A stretch of 64,000 nt of DNA from the NCBI RefSeq assembly GCF_000003815.2, contig NC_049984.1:2931897-2995896 (forward strand). Direction: 5' to 3'. Positions 32,001-47,000 of the stretch are shown piece by piece. The translations under genes and the position numbers were made by a program. Source of the stretch: Branchiostoma floridae. Lineage: Eukaryota; Chordata; Leptocardii; Amphioxiformes; Branchiostomatidae. Numbering within the stretch: position 1 is the stretch's first letter; every line of letters begins with the position of its first letter. The notes beneath the pieces are model-generated. The model did not search any database. It was not told the origin of the DNA and was given only the letters and a program-made list of their open reading frames with translations.

Positions 32001-35000
32001 CTGGACTTAGAACCAGACCTGAAACGCCCTCCATCCGCTTGCGGGAGGACCAGAGGGGCCTGTCGTCATCGAACGTGCGCTCTAGAACCATTCCTTGATT
32101 AGTTCATTAACTGACATTTCCACGGAAAGATTGGAATATACAGTTCCCCAGTCGGGAAGCAGAAATTTCTTTAGGAATAGGAGCGACTCCTAGCAGAGAA
32201 GGGAATATTGCAGTTACTTCAATATGCATATTTACTTCATTATGCATATGACACTGATTACACCCTTACAAAAAGAATAAGACGACATAGAATAATGAAT
32301 TAATTAAGGGTCATCATTATTCTTGTTATATTTGAAACCTACCCACTCTTTCATTAAAGGAAAGGTCTTTCTAATGAGATCATTACATGAATCAATTTTA
32401 GCACGAAGTCGATTTTGCTTATCGAAGTTGACCTGGAACCAATCATTGGAAAGCCATCCGACTACATCTCAGTTGAGCCTAGGAGAATTAACCGATACGA
32501 GATATTGTGCTTTTAACATCTCTCGCGGCAAAGGGATCGCAGGGCTCGAAATACCACCTGCATATGCAGGTTAGTGCAGGTAAAATTGGAGCTGTGCAGG
32601 CATTTCTGGTGTCTACCTGCACCTAACCTGCACTGGTCCATGAACTCGGTTTTATACAATGAATGTCATATGGTTTAGGTGTATGTGGATTGTTATTAGC
32701 TGCATTGACTGTTACCACCTATAAAGTATATAAGAAAAAAATAGCATGCAAACTTTCCTGAACAATTTTAGTATGATCCATACTTCCTAAATTCAGAGTG
32801 GTGCAGGTAAAATTTGTCTGGTGCAGGTAATTTTCAATGTTACCTGCACCAGCGCAGGTATGCAGAAAAAAGTATTTCGAGCCCTGTAATGACTTGTGAT
32901 CCAATTTCGAGCCTAGGAGAATTAACCGATACGAGATATTGTGCTTTTAACATCTCTCGCAGCAGAGGAATCGACTGCTGTGTTATTGAGCAGGCTTTGT
33001 TTGACATTACCGCGGAGAGAAAAGTGATGAGGTGGGTATAGATTTTTAATCACCCGGCGAGTAGACCGCAATTCACGCTGTGTTGTACCGTAAATGCCTT
33101 TTAAGTTTGAGGTGATTTAATCCTGGGGTAAGAGGAAAGTGGAGCATTCGCGGTGGTTTTAAGTCGGTGATAGTCACATATTGTAGAGTTAGTAAAGTGG
33201 TGGTCAATGCAAAACAACAACAACATAAAACCACAGCACAAATTTGAAGAATTACAGTATAGTGTGAGGTCGGAGGCTGCCAACATTTAATACAGCATTG
33301 GCAGTAAATTATGCAATCAACTGTAAACAGTGTGGACATCTTTGAAGAGGTTGTTCTAAAGGCATTTGATTGGCTAGTGGCACAGCTTTTAAAAAAATAT
33401 GACCAATCAGAGATGGGGATCCTAATGTCACATGACAAGCATGTTGGTTCATTTTACCTTTAGGGCCAATCAGAAAGAACCAAATACATGATGTACTTTC
33501 CTTTATCTATGAAATCAATCTGTCAGTAGATGCTTCAAAATTTGTGCACAATTCAAGGACAATACCTGCCACATTAAACCAGAATTATTTCTTTCCTTAC
33601 TTCCTTACTGACGTCATCTTAACTAATCCACACTCAATCAGCAACAACCACTGTGTCAAGCTCAGTACTGTAATAGCATACAATGATTTACATGCTAGAG
33701 GCATGTAATGATGTATGTGTGCAGAAGTCTAAAACAGATCTTCATAGAATGGTAGGATTTAGACCATGGTAATGCATCAGCAGCTACAGAGCCAGAGGAC
33801 AATTTGGTATTAGAAAACTGCCTCATATTATTGAGTCAACCAATCCAAACCAGAAAATTAAAGAAATGTGAGAGTAGAGTTTGTTGGACAGAAATTTCAC
33901 CCCATCCTTTAAAAAAATCAGAGCTTCATGGCATAAAACTGATAAAAATGAACGTTTATCATAGGAAGCAAACAATGAGTGGGACAGAAAAAGAATTAAA
34001 GCCCTAGACTAAAGTGTGGCTAAATGAAAAACAACTAGAAAACTGAGAAGCTGACATTTGCTTGTGAGCAAATATACCACATTTCAATCCATGTCCACCC
34101 CAATGCAAAAATGTACTGTTCCATGTACTGTTATCAACCCTTTTGCAGAAACAGACCTATCTTAAAATATCATCCCAATCCAAAATGTGAAGAAGACAAA
34201 AAACAATATAATAATTTTCGCATGCTTGTCCTTGCCCCTTCTTGCTGTACAAACGCTGTGCTACACCTTTCGACCTTGGCTTAAGTACACCTGAGGGTTT
34301 CCTCAACATGCATCAGGACCTGTGGAAGATGGATCGACTCTCACACAGACTGGCCATTCCAACTAACCAGGCTTCATTTACGAGGTGTCCGCATGCTTTT
34401 CCCTGCTCTAGCAAGAGGGTTCTCTATTGATTGTGTTTCTGTGACGGATATTGCACTCTGGCAATGTTTTTATCTGCGGTACACGGGTAGCCGCTTAGGG
34501 CTCGAAATACCACCTGCATATGCAGGTTAGTGCAGGTAAAATTGGAGCTGTGCAGGTGTTTCTGGTGTCTACCTGCACCTAACCTGCACTGGTCCAGGTA
34601 CTGGGTACATACAGGTTAGTGCAGGTAAAATTAGAGCTGTGCAGGTATTTCTGGTGTCTACCTGCACCTAACCTGCACTGGTCCAGGTACTGGGTACATA
34701 CAGGTTAGTGCAGGTAAAATTAGAGCTGTGCAGGTATTTCTGGTGTCTACCTGCACCTAACCTGCACTGGTCCATGTACTGGGTACATACAGGTTAGTGC
34801 AGGTAAAATTGGAGCTGTGCAGGTATTTCTGGAGTCTACCTGCACCTAACCTGCACTGGTCCATGTACTGGGTTTTATACATACAAGTACCGATGATGTA
34901 ATACGTGTATATGGATTATCATTAGCTGCATTAGCTATTACCACCTATTAAGTACGGAAATTTCTTCTCCCGGCCGGTCAAAACCGAAAAATGCACCAAA

Positions 35001-38000
35001 TTCAACGAGGTAGATCTGGTACTTATTGCTCAAAAATCACTTATATTTTTGCACCAGTAGTTGGAGAAGGTTCTAAGCACAATATCTGTGTTAAAAAAAT
35101 GGTTAGGCCACACCAATTTAATTTCTTGGTTCACGGATTTTTTCATAAAAAATATGGAGCGAAAGGGCGAAATAAAAATAAAAATAAAAATTGTAAAATG
35201 TTTGGGGTAAAGGTAACGGCTAATGCAAAACATTAAGAAAAAAAGTTTTCAGCTTGAAAAAAGTACAAAAACACTATTATTGTACAGTAACAGCACCTGT
35301 ACCCACACTTTAAGGAGCTTATAATATAAAGGCCAATTTGCTACACCAGAAAGTTGGTGAATGGTTTCATTAATGGTGAAAATTTGCAGAGTAGTAATTT
35401 TTATTTTTATTTTTTTTCCCAAAAAATAGGAGCGAGCGAATCCGTGAACCAAGAAATTAAATCGGTGTGGCCTTACCAAACAATTTTAGCATGATCCATA
35501 CTTCCTAAATTCAGAGTGGTGCAGGTAAAATTTGTCTGGTGCAGGTAATTTTCAATGTTACCTGCACCAGTGCAGGTTTGCAGAAAAAAGGATTTCGAGC
35601 CCTGCCGATCTATTTTCACTGGCTAAAACTGTGCACAATGACTTTTGCAATTTATTTTATTGCACCTCAATGACAAAAAATGATGACAGGGTGTCCAATT
35701 TCATCCATCTATTGGTCATAGACAAGTAGATTTTTATCGATGGCAAATGATTTTCTGATCTATCTCACATGTTTTCTACTGTTTATGAATGTTTTACTTA
35801 TTCCAAATAGAGAAAAATAACCTCTCAATCTTATAGACATTTACTGAACAGAAAATGTTTAAGTACAATTAACTGTCTAGGATGAATAAAAATGTGAAGG
35901 TTTTGGCAACATCTGAGCTTCTTTGCAGTATCATGGCTAAGTGTCCATTCCAAACGATTGGCAAAATACATTTTGTAAACACGGTAGCATAAGATAGTAT
36001 CAAAAGCTGGCAGAGGAGTGAAGCTGACTCAGGAGTGAGTTTCGCTACTGGGGATCTGCTGGAAAGTTACCACCAAACTACCCTGGCAGGGCTCGAATTA
36101 ACCACTTGCGCACCCCTGCCGCGCAAGTAGTTTTCTCTGTGCGCAAGTTGTTCAGAAAGTCAGGTTGCGCAACTAGATTTTTTGGGTAAACAAAACGATC
36201 CTTAAGTTACAGGCCCTTTAGTAAAAAAATATCAGAAAATCTCTTTTTGGGATGTATGCCTTTGGTAAGCCCTAATTTTCCGCCAGAAACTTCGCTCAAA
36301 GTTCAAAATTTGCAGATTTCGGCCTCCATGGAGCCGCTATTTCAATTCTCGCGCAATCTCGCACTAACTCACATCTCGCGAATCGCGAGAGTCATACTCC
36401 ATTGGCCATTTCGGCGTGACGTAACGCGCCTGGGCGCTGCTATTGGTAGAATATCTGATGTCCCAACGCTGTCTTCGAGGGGAAAATCACGCAGCAAAGC
36501 GTGAAACTTTGACAATGTTTAAGAAAACTCATCGACTGCCTAACGTCCTTGCAGTACTTGTATAGGCTTATTTTGGAGCTTTTTTTTTTCTTGTTTGGGA
36601 CAATACTGTTGGTGGAATGCGGGAAAAACAACAGCTAGTGTGGCGATGACTATACTGGGGAGGGGCGCACGGTCGGCACTGTTCAACGGAGGTCGCTATT
36701 TTTTCACGGTTCATTAAGATATTATTTTTGTTGCAGTCTTTATTTTCAAAGGATCGATAAATGGATGTTGTTTATTGAGAAAAGTGCGCTTAATTTGCCC
36801 TGCATCTTTTTTTTGCTATATTTCTTCAGCTGAAATGAACTGTTTTTACAGATAATGGATATTTAGTAGCTAAATCGGAGAAAGTAACAACTTGGAACTT
36901 CATGGAAGTGGCGCAACCTGAAATGCTGATGGTGCAAGTTGGTTTTTGATTCAGGTTGCCGCCTGCGCAACCTGGCTGAAAAAAGTATTTCGAGGCCTGC
37001 CTGGTTACCAAACCGCAGCCCGATCTCAAGTATCTATCCCAACACGAAAGATATCTGAGGTTGGGGCATGGTATCCAGGCTAGCACCAAACAGGAAGGAG
37101 GGCAATTAGCACCCACACTGCAAGCACAGTTTGATTGGGAAACAATTGGATGTTGATAGCCTTTGTTCTAGCCGACTGGGGGCAGATTCTACAAGGCAAA
37201 TGTACACCTCTTGGCTGACTACACTCCTTGGCCAGTTTGGTATTATTTATGCCATAGTAGGATCTGCTTGGAGACTAGCACACAGGTCTAACAGAGTACA
37301 TAGGTTTCTTCCTGCAGCAAAATTCTTGCCTGACAGAAAGGGGCCAGACAACAATTTCTTCTGTCACTCCAATCAACCTCCTTTCACTGAGCACGTCCCT
37401 ATTAATGCACTCAGCACACGTTACTGCACGTGCCAAGGTGTTCTCAACACTGGGCGGCATTCGGACAAGTCAACACCTTTTGGTTGAACACTGGTCAAGA
37501 ATGTGTACCAGAGGACTGGCAGTGTGAGACTCATTGTTTAGTTGGGTACTCATAATATGATGAGCGACATCATAGAAAATATTTGACGAATTGCTCTGTG
37601 ACTTTATATACACATTTATTTTAGAACAGTTTCTTTCTAATTGCAAGCATTTTGTTGGCTTTAGATGTTCTCATCATAAAAAGTGAAAAAGAATGCTTAA
37701 ATGTAAAATGATAATCATATCTTCTTAAACTTGGTATTTTATTGGTAATGACCAACACGTCTATTCACTCAATCTCGTTGATTCAATAGACTGTTTACCC
37801 TAGTCAAAGGACAATCTATAACTCTGTTATGCTGTTTTGTTTATGTCTCTGTTTATCATTAAATCTCCACATTTTGATGATTAATGACGACTCGTTAAGT
37901 GGTTTTCCTTGTCGTTAGCAGACCTGACACGAGCGTCCGCGAGAATTAGCCATTAAAGTGCTGGGGTTTGTCACGATGAAAGCAAACTATGTGCGTTACC

Positions 38001-41000
38001 CAAAAACTGACAGGGCCGATAGCATTCCCAGCTTGTAGCTGTTGACATAGATATCAGAAACCATCGCTAGAAATGACAATGACTCTCTTCTAGAAGATAC
38101 CCAGAAGATACCCAGGGATATTGTATCATCACTCTAACTTCAAATACAAATCGGTCTACAAAAGTATTTCAATCAAACCATTAAAAGACTTGCATTGTAT
38201 ATCGTCACGCGCTTTTATGTCGTAAAATGTTTCCGCGGAACATAAACGAGAGCATCACTTCGAGCCTGAGCTAAATTCTTGGACAGTGTCCGGCATTCCC
38301 CCCATAGCTGCCACGAATAGCCCAGAGGCGTTCTTAGGGCCTGGGTATCTGTCACTAGGCATAGGGAAAAATATGTTGTGTTTCCTGTTTCCCAACCTAC
38401 TCTAGAAAAACCTGCCAACCCTAGGCTTTTTTGGGGGTGGGCAGTGGAGTCACATAGCTTCCAGTTAGGATTTTTATTCAGCCTGCTTTCTTAAACACTG
38501 CATGTCCTATCTAATGAAGGATGGAGGCATTCTTATGGCCAGGTATCTGTCACTAGGCATAGGGAAAATATGTTGTGTTTCCTGTTTCCCCACCGACCCT
38601 AGAAAAACCCGCCGACCCTAGACTTTTTTGGGGGTGGGCAGTGGAACCACATAGTTTCCAGTTATGATTTTTATTCAGCCCGCTTCTTATTTAAGTAAAA
38701 AAACTGCTTGTCCTATCTAATGAAGGATAAATGTATCTATTATGCACAACATGCAAGACACTTAAATGAAGGATAAATGCGTCCATAGATAAGCAACCAT
38801 TACGCACAAAATTGACGTTTGATATTGAAAATATATGTGTCCTCATGCATGTATCACTAGACTCGTAGAGTTTTGGCCAAAGTCTTGAAAAAAAGATTTA
38901 AAAAAAAAAAAGAAATTTTTTTAAGGACTGAAACAGCAAACACAACATTATTTTCCCTAGGCCCTACTGTGTAGCGCCTGCTTCTGTTTTTAACCCTGAT
39001 GTAATGTTTGGGTAAATCCCGGGCGAGCGGACGCCAGAAAAAAAGATCTCATGTCTGCTCTCTCTCATTCTCTTTTCACCCTGGTACAATACTTGTGGGT
39101 GCCAAGCCATGGGGCTCAATGCCTGTTATTTGCTGTAGGCTATCTCACAAGGATGGATTAACATAGCCACCTGCAGGCTGCAATTTACAGCTTAAACTGG
39201 AATTCTCTTTTTGCCCAGCTGTACAATACTCAGTAGGAAAGGTAACTAGATTTAGTAACCTTTCTTCAGCCAATCAGAGTGCGCCATTTCCATGACCCCA
39301 ATATTTGACCCCAAATCAAGATGGCCGCCAAAACCAGGAAGATCCAGGAACTTTGAGGAAGTGGTTGACACATGATGAAATCTGTTTGCTTTTTGTCTTT
39401 TGGTACATTACCGTTTCATATTGTTACTTCCATTTTTTTTTGGTGTCTGTGTGTCTATCTGAGTGTGTGTTTAAGTTTCCGAATATTTCTGGTTAGGATA
39501 ACTTTAGAACCTCTGGATAGAATGTTAATACTAGATGGGAGAGGTGCCCTACTATCAATATTGTAGTATTTACTTCATTAGTAATAGACGTATTACATGT
39601 AATAGACTTTATATTAAATACATCAAACAATGTTTATTTTTGACACTCATGTTGTTAACATCAATAAAAACATTTATGTACATCGGAATTTTAAACTTAT
39701 TACACTCCTCATCTTGTAGTCCTTGTTCTGTTATGCATACTACATGTACTAGTATATGTTGAGACTTTCACACAAAACTTGGACCATATAGTCATATAAA
39801 TATAAATTTAATTATTTAATTTAGTATAATAATTTAATATATCAAAAAACAGGTAGTGTGCGAAGGTCACATAGCACTGTCTTAGAGTCTCTATTGATTA
39901 AACATCCTCACACAACATCCATGTATCAACATTAACTTTTGCCTTTTTGGTGGCATAACATTGTGGAACATAGTCATACAAATATAAATGATGTACAAAA
40001 CAGATACCACAGGGTACTGGTAACTTCATTTAGTCCTAACACAACATATCCACATAAACTTTTGCCTCTTATGGTGATATAACACTGAGGACCGTAGTCA
40101 TACAAATATAAACCAATAAAATTAGGGAACTTTATATGGCCCCTACACAACTTACGGTATCTTCATTAACGTTTGCCTCTTTGACAGCACAACACTGAGG
40201 TGATTCTTATATCTAACATTACATAAACAAAGGTAATTTGTGACAGACTAATTAGGTTGGCAGATGGATCAATCCTAACGAGGTTCAGAAACTGCTCCAT
40301 ATGATGTACCACATCATTGGTAAGTGTTGTTGTCACTTCCACATAGTCTGAATCTTCTTTTCAGTTGGTAGCAGTGGTCCATTTTGTCACCTATGGGTAA
40401 GCACAATATTTCAGAATTGACATACAAACCCTGCCACAGTAGTCCTACCATCACATATTATTATACATGTCAATGTCTAGTCATGTCTGCAGAATATTTA
40501 CTAACACACAAATCTACCTACAAATTACAACAGACTAAGTCCAGCAAAATAGACATTAAAGTACAGCATTTTTACAAATACTAGTAAAAGGAACAACCAA
40601 ACTCCATACATGCGTGAACCCATCCCCAAAATAATGAAGACTAAAATGTCCTTCAAAAAATCAATTTTGTCGCCACAATGATCTCAGAAGTCACACATAT
40701 TTCATGACTGTGTCAAAATGATATGCAATTGAAAATTACAGATAAAAAATGGCAGGACTCATGCCCATAGCGATCTCCGCAGAACAACGCCCCCCTCCCC
40801 ACCTTTAGCCATTATCGCTCAAATTGCGGCTTATACCCGTTCAAAAAAGGAGGAAATTTTCTAGAACACCATCAGCCCCAAACCAACAATGTAGAAGCAT
40901 GGTGGAGACTTTGATTCATTCAAGAAAATTTTTAGATTTGGTTTAACCCACCGCGAAAGGCAAATAAAATCATTTTTTCTTCGAAGAAACAACCCGCAAG

Positions 41001-44000
41001 TGTGCAAATGTCCGTGCACTAACAATACGGCTGGCTGTCCCCGAGCAAGCAACTGGTCAACTTCAAAAACTCAAAAATTCTTTGCATCGCAAGACAAACA
41101 AAGACAAAATGGCGGAATCGACTCAGGACACCCCAAACAATCACGGAAAAACAACAAAAACTACGACAAATTCCATGAAAATAACAAGTTAGACCAGTCA
41201 AATCACATGAAAAAATGAAGAAATGGACCGCTTACCCGACGATTTGGCCGCCATTCCGGCCAGAAATTGTTGATTCTCGTGGTTTTTCGCCGATCAAAAT
41301 TGGCTTCAGCGCTTTCCCCTTGTTTCCACAAGGGTTCTACAAGACGGATATGACGTATTTTGACCTTTGAACTGTTCTCCAAGCAGATATAGAGCCAAAA
41401 TTCGCATTGAAAATGAACGGAGAGATAGCTTGGCATGGAAGGATCGGGTCCGCGGAAAAATGACGTCATGGCCCGGAGCGCACGCTGATTGGCTGAAATT
41501 GGCTGAAGAAAGGTTACTAAATCTAGTTACCTTTCCTACTGATACTTGTGGGTGCCAAGCCACAGGGCTCAATGCTTGTACGTTATTTACTGTAGGCTAT
41601 CTCTGAAGGATGGATTAACATTACCACCTGCAAGCTGCAATTTACAGCTAAAAACTGGAATTCTCTTTTTGCCCTAGTACAATACTTGTGGGTTGCAAGC
41701 CACAGAGCTCAATGCGTGATATTTGCTGTAGGCTATCTCTGAAGGATGGATTAACATAGCCACCTGCAAGCTACAATTTACAGCTATAACTGGAATTCTC
41801 TTTTTGCCTGGTACAATACTTGTGGGTGCCAAGCCATGGGGCTCAATGCTTGTTATTTGCTGTAGGCTATCTTTCAAGGATGGATTAACATAACCACCTG
41901 CAAGCTTTACAGCAATCAAGATTTACAGCTAAAAACTGGAATTCTCTTTTTGCCTGGTACAATACTTGTGGGTGCCAAGCCACAGAGCTCTATGCTTGTT
42001 ATTTGCTGTAGGCTATCTCTCAAGGATGGATTAACATAACCACCTGCAATTTACAGTTAAAAACTGTGATTTGGTTCCAGTTTTTGCCTGCAAATTGTAG
42101 GCTGCTGGTGAGCATTTTAATCTGTCCTTGCTGGACCACACCAATTTATTTTTTCTCCTCTTGGATTTTAAGAAATAATACTGAATATGAATATCACTTA
42201 TGTGAAAACAGAATCTAAGGAGAAAGTCTTGACTAAGATTTGGGATTGAATAAAGCTTACCTCCAAGCTCTATATCTTTGCATCTATCCCCTTGCTTAAT
42301 TTTTGGGAAAAAGAAAAATACACTGTGCAGTTTTAATGCACGTGCTGTTTTTCTCAGAAAAGTTGACATGGAAAATAGAAGGCAGGATGCACCCCAAGCA
42401 AGGACGCAGAATTTTCTTGGAACCACGTTTACAAGATTGTTATCACCTCGGATATCGTTAAGCCGGCCCACCCAGCAAAATTACTTTGGCCTGTGGGCTT
42501 CTTCGTGCAAAAGCTGGCTCGAGCACATCAATTACAGAATATCTTTTAATCTTTCTCATTTAAACGCTGCTTAATTTCCGTTCGCAAATTATATGCATGA
42601 GACTTTAAGGGCTATGGTAACGCAGTTATAGGGCCTGACGACCACCTATAACTGTCGTGTTAAGGCTTCAAATTCATTTCTGGGAATTTAAAGAAAACAA
42701 TTTCAAGAAAAATTTTGGTTGCAATAAAATTAGATGTCAGCAAAACCTAATTACAAACAATGCTGTTTCTCTTAAGAACCTGAAATTCTATAGCTTACTT
42801 CAAACTTTAATCAAGTAATAGAATAAAGTCAAAGGTTTAATGTTCCAGAACACTTCCAGAACTGTGTACAATAAAAAACAAAAACTTATCATATATAAAC
42901 CCTACACAAAATATCAAGGTGCATCAGTATTGCACCCAGTCAAAAATTAGGTGTACAGCTTAGGTTAGACTCTGGCTAGTAATTGATGTCTTTTAAGACG
43001 TTAAGATTTCTATTCTGTCCTGAAGCCAAAGAAAAATGGAAGTCAGACAAAAATGCCTACAGAAGTGTAAATAAATAACCGACCAGAGCCTAACCTCTGC
43101 TTGAAGAGCTGCACAAGTATTTTGACCCCTGATAAGGTCTTATTCACTAGAACCACGCCCCATTGTCTGACGGAAAACCGGATAGAAGATACTATCTCCC
43201 TCTGAATGGTGTTATACTGTAATTACCAGCACAGGACATTGGACTTGCCCAAATTTTACCCCAGTCCTTCCATTGCTTCTGTGATGTCATGTCATGGAGA
43301 TAGGGCATGTGACTTGGTGAGCAGTGGATCATAAGTTGTCATGTGTGATATCTACATAACAGGATGTCAAAGAAGCTGTTGATTGTCAGTCCAATGTCCA
43401 TTCGTTGATTGAATGAATGAATGAATTGATCAGTCGAAAATCTGGGTGAGTCCAATTTTTGTGTGCTGGTAATTTACAGTTTAACTTCCTTCAGAATGAC
43501 TTCAACCAACACAGATGAACTTTCAATCTATGATATGAATTATGACACCTCCTTACCTGATACATTTATGGAAGATGAAGGCTCGACTACCCCACTGTTG
43601 GGCCGGACACAGTATCTCCGGGGAGCTGTGGTCTTGACTTTGAAACATACCCGCTTGTCTGTGGGGTTGTTCAACTTCAAATTTGATGTTACTACTTCAG
43701 TGAAAGGTCCTGGAATAAGAGAGGAAAAAGGTTAAGAAACGTTATAAATGGCATTCAAACTGTTAATTTATCTATTGGTTTGGTCGAGACACAGAAACCT
43801 GTACAACCAAAGTTGTCAAACTAGCAGGCTATCTCCAAGCAGATCCACGGTGGCATAATATAGTATCAAACCTCCGGTGCCCGTTTGACTCCCTTTGGCC
43901 GGCTATACTCCTTTTTCCAGCTTTGATACTATCTTATGGCACCGTAGGATCTGCTTGGAGATTAACTAGCAGGAAGCTATTGTCAAGGGCCAACATTGGG

Positions 44001-47000
44001 ATAAAAAAACAATGGCTACACAATAAATTTACTTTGACTGCTCAATGTTGTTTTTTCAAATGCCCTTAAGGTCAACAAGTTTTCTAATATTTACTTGTCC
44101 TATAGGGCAAGCACACCAAAAATATACTTGTCAATTTCATATCCAGCTATGGAATTCTTACTATTGCCTCTATTTTTCTATGTTGACCATTCCTTGATAT
44201 CATGACTGTAAAAAGTAACAAGTATATCAAAACCTCACTCAATGGAAAAAATTTTGCCCGATGGGACAAGTGAGGCAGGTCATGCACTTGCCCAATCAGC
44301 ACTTTCACTTGCGCTGGACAATAGGGCTAGGGCTAGTGGACTTGTCCAACCCTGGGACGATATGAAATATTTGTTTTTTTTTTTGGTCAGATTTTAAACT
44401 GTTATGGAAACCAAAACCAGAATACTGTCTTTAGAAATACAGAGACTACTTGTTCCAACACATGCAACTCAAAGATAAACATCAAACGGTAGTACTAATA
44501 GAATACTTGTTAGCACGCAATAGAGGCCATTTCTTTTACTCCATCAAGTTACCACAGATATTTATCGTTTTCACCCCATCTGGTAAATTCTGGCAAACAA
44601 ATATAAAACTACACAGGACTCAAAATTCCTTTTTGGGAATAGGTGTTCCGGTACACCTAAGCTAATAATTTAGCTGCGCAGAAAAAAATAGGTGCACAAC
44701 ACAAGATAAAGTACAAGCAAAACATAAGGAAAATCTATTACTTTTTAACTTCAAAATCTTAAAAAACAAGCTACACAACAAAGTACAGCACAGCTCTTAT
44801 TGCTTTTCCTGATGCTTAGATTTACTCGACAACTGAGAGTGAACTGACACAAATATCTAGGTGTACTGGCACATCCACATTCAAAAATTAGGTGCACAGC
44901 TCCAATATTGGGTCCACAAAGGTGCCCATGCACCCAATATTTTAAGCCCTGTTACACATAAGGGGAAATAATCTATATCTCCATACTAATTTACAGCATA
45001 GATTTTGTATAATATCTAACAATCCATTTTCCATACAGTTGAACCACTCCTTTTTTCAACATGAATAGAACAATCAACATAGCGTGACAAATTGTTATCG
45101 TTATAATGCATACTTGAACAGGTCAAGTGAAAGATACAGACAATGAGACACAATGTTGTATGTCAGTAACCTTAGGCCACACCAATTTAATTTCTTGGTT
45201 CACGGATTTTTTCATAAAAAATATGGAGCGAAAGGGCGAAATAAAAATAAAAATTGTAAAATGGTTGAGGTAAAGGTAACGTCTAATCCAAAACATAAAG
45301 AAAAAAAGTTTTCAGCTTGAAAAAAGTACAAAAACACTATTATTGTACAGTAACAGCACCTGTACCCACACTTTAAGGAGCTTATGATATAATGGCCAAT
45401 TTGCTACACCAGAAAGTTGGTGAATGGCTTCATTAATGGTAAAAATTTGCTGAGTGGTAATTTTTATTTTTATTTTTTTTTTCCAAAAAATAGGAGCAAG
45501 CGAATCCGTGAACCAAGAAATTAAATTGGTGTGGCCTTATTAATATTATGCAAAACCTGTTTTTAGATGGGCTAGACTAATAATTATAGGGCAGCCTACA
45601 TTTTGCTTTGAGCTTGGGTAACCAGTTTATAAATGCTACTCCATGGACAAAAATTGAATTGGCTGTTACTTTGCATACAATGTGTATACTAAGCAACTTG
45701 TCAAAGTACTAAATAAAACCAAAAAGTGTCAGAGCCTTTACATGATAGAGTCCATTTTGAGTCACCGAGAGGGATTTTAAATAATATTTGTAATAATTTT
45801 GAACATTTTTCATTAAAAGAATATTTCAGTCACTTAAGTTCTAAATTGTTTAAACAATTAGCAAATAAAACTTTGAACATATTAGAAAAAATCTCTATTT
45901 GTTGCAAAAATTTGGAAAGTAACAATACAATCATCTCTTTATTTAGAACAATCTGTGTGTTTTTGTCATTGTTGGAATATGTTCCAACAATTGCATCAAT
46001 TTGAGTCATAGTTATCAGAATATGTGAACAAATAATTGGTGACTTAGAATGCCTGTCAGTGACCTCACAATACCAGCAGGCCTTGGCTTGGGCACATTGT
46101 AAAAAAAACCTTGCCTGCTGAACCACATGTATAAACATTACCATGTTTGTGGCAGTGCAAGTACAAAAATGGCATGGGCTTTTCTGACATTGTTGTCCTA
46201 GCCATAACAAAACCTGGACAGTGTCATGTTATTTTGATGTGAGGGAGGGCAACTTGTAAAGGTTGTTTAAACCTGTTTTGCCCTCCCCATCACTTTGACA
46301 ATTTTGAATAAGCAAATGAATAAAAAATGAATGAATGAATGTATATATTTTTATCATTGGTTTAATTTTTCTCTAGCTGATGGTTTTGAAATTTTCTTAA
46401 ACAAACTTGATTTATGAATTTATGATTCTTCAACTTTTAGTTTATACTGTTAGTGTTACTACTTACCATTACATAAGGATAGAATGTTTCCTTTTATTTT
46501 CTGTCAAAACATTGTCATGCCGTCTCCCAAATGAATGATGCGTTCCGACCATATGCATGTCCCGTAAAACAATTTCCAGGGCATGTTCTTGCTATCAGTC
46601 ATATGAGAATGGGAAACAAATTGCATCAAAACCTCATTAGCAAGCGGCAGGCAGGCAGCCTCGTCAATATCGCTCGCCCTCATTACTTATTTAGCGAGCA
46701 GAACGTATACCCGCGTCATGCCAACCATGTCTCGTCTTTTTTGTAGCTAAACGAATCCTACTATTCATAGTACTCGTAAAGCCAAATATCATATTGAGAC
46801 AGATGCTATCATCGTGTATTTAGGTCCTTTGGGAGCATGTATGGGGCGTTCTAGGCCAAAATAACATAGGGAAGTGATATGGGAAGACAAAAAAGGGGGA
46901 GGGTAAAATGAACATGTTTAACAATTGGGATATTTGTGAATTAGATAAATATTAGGATGGGCTTGGTCTGAATTAGCTGGAGTGAATACTGATTTGATTA

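Noticed and set aside
37131-37487. 118-codon plus-strand frame
   Set aside because: No recognisable domain; part of it matches the CAAGCAGATCC inverted-repeat family on the other strand.
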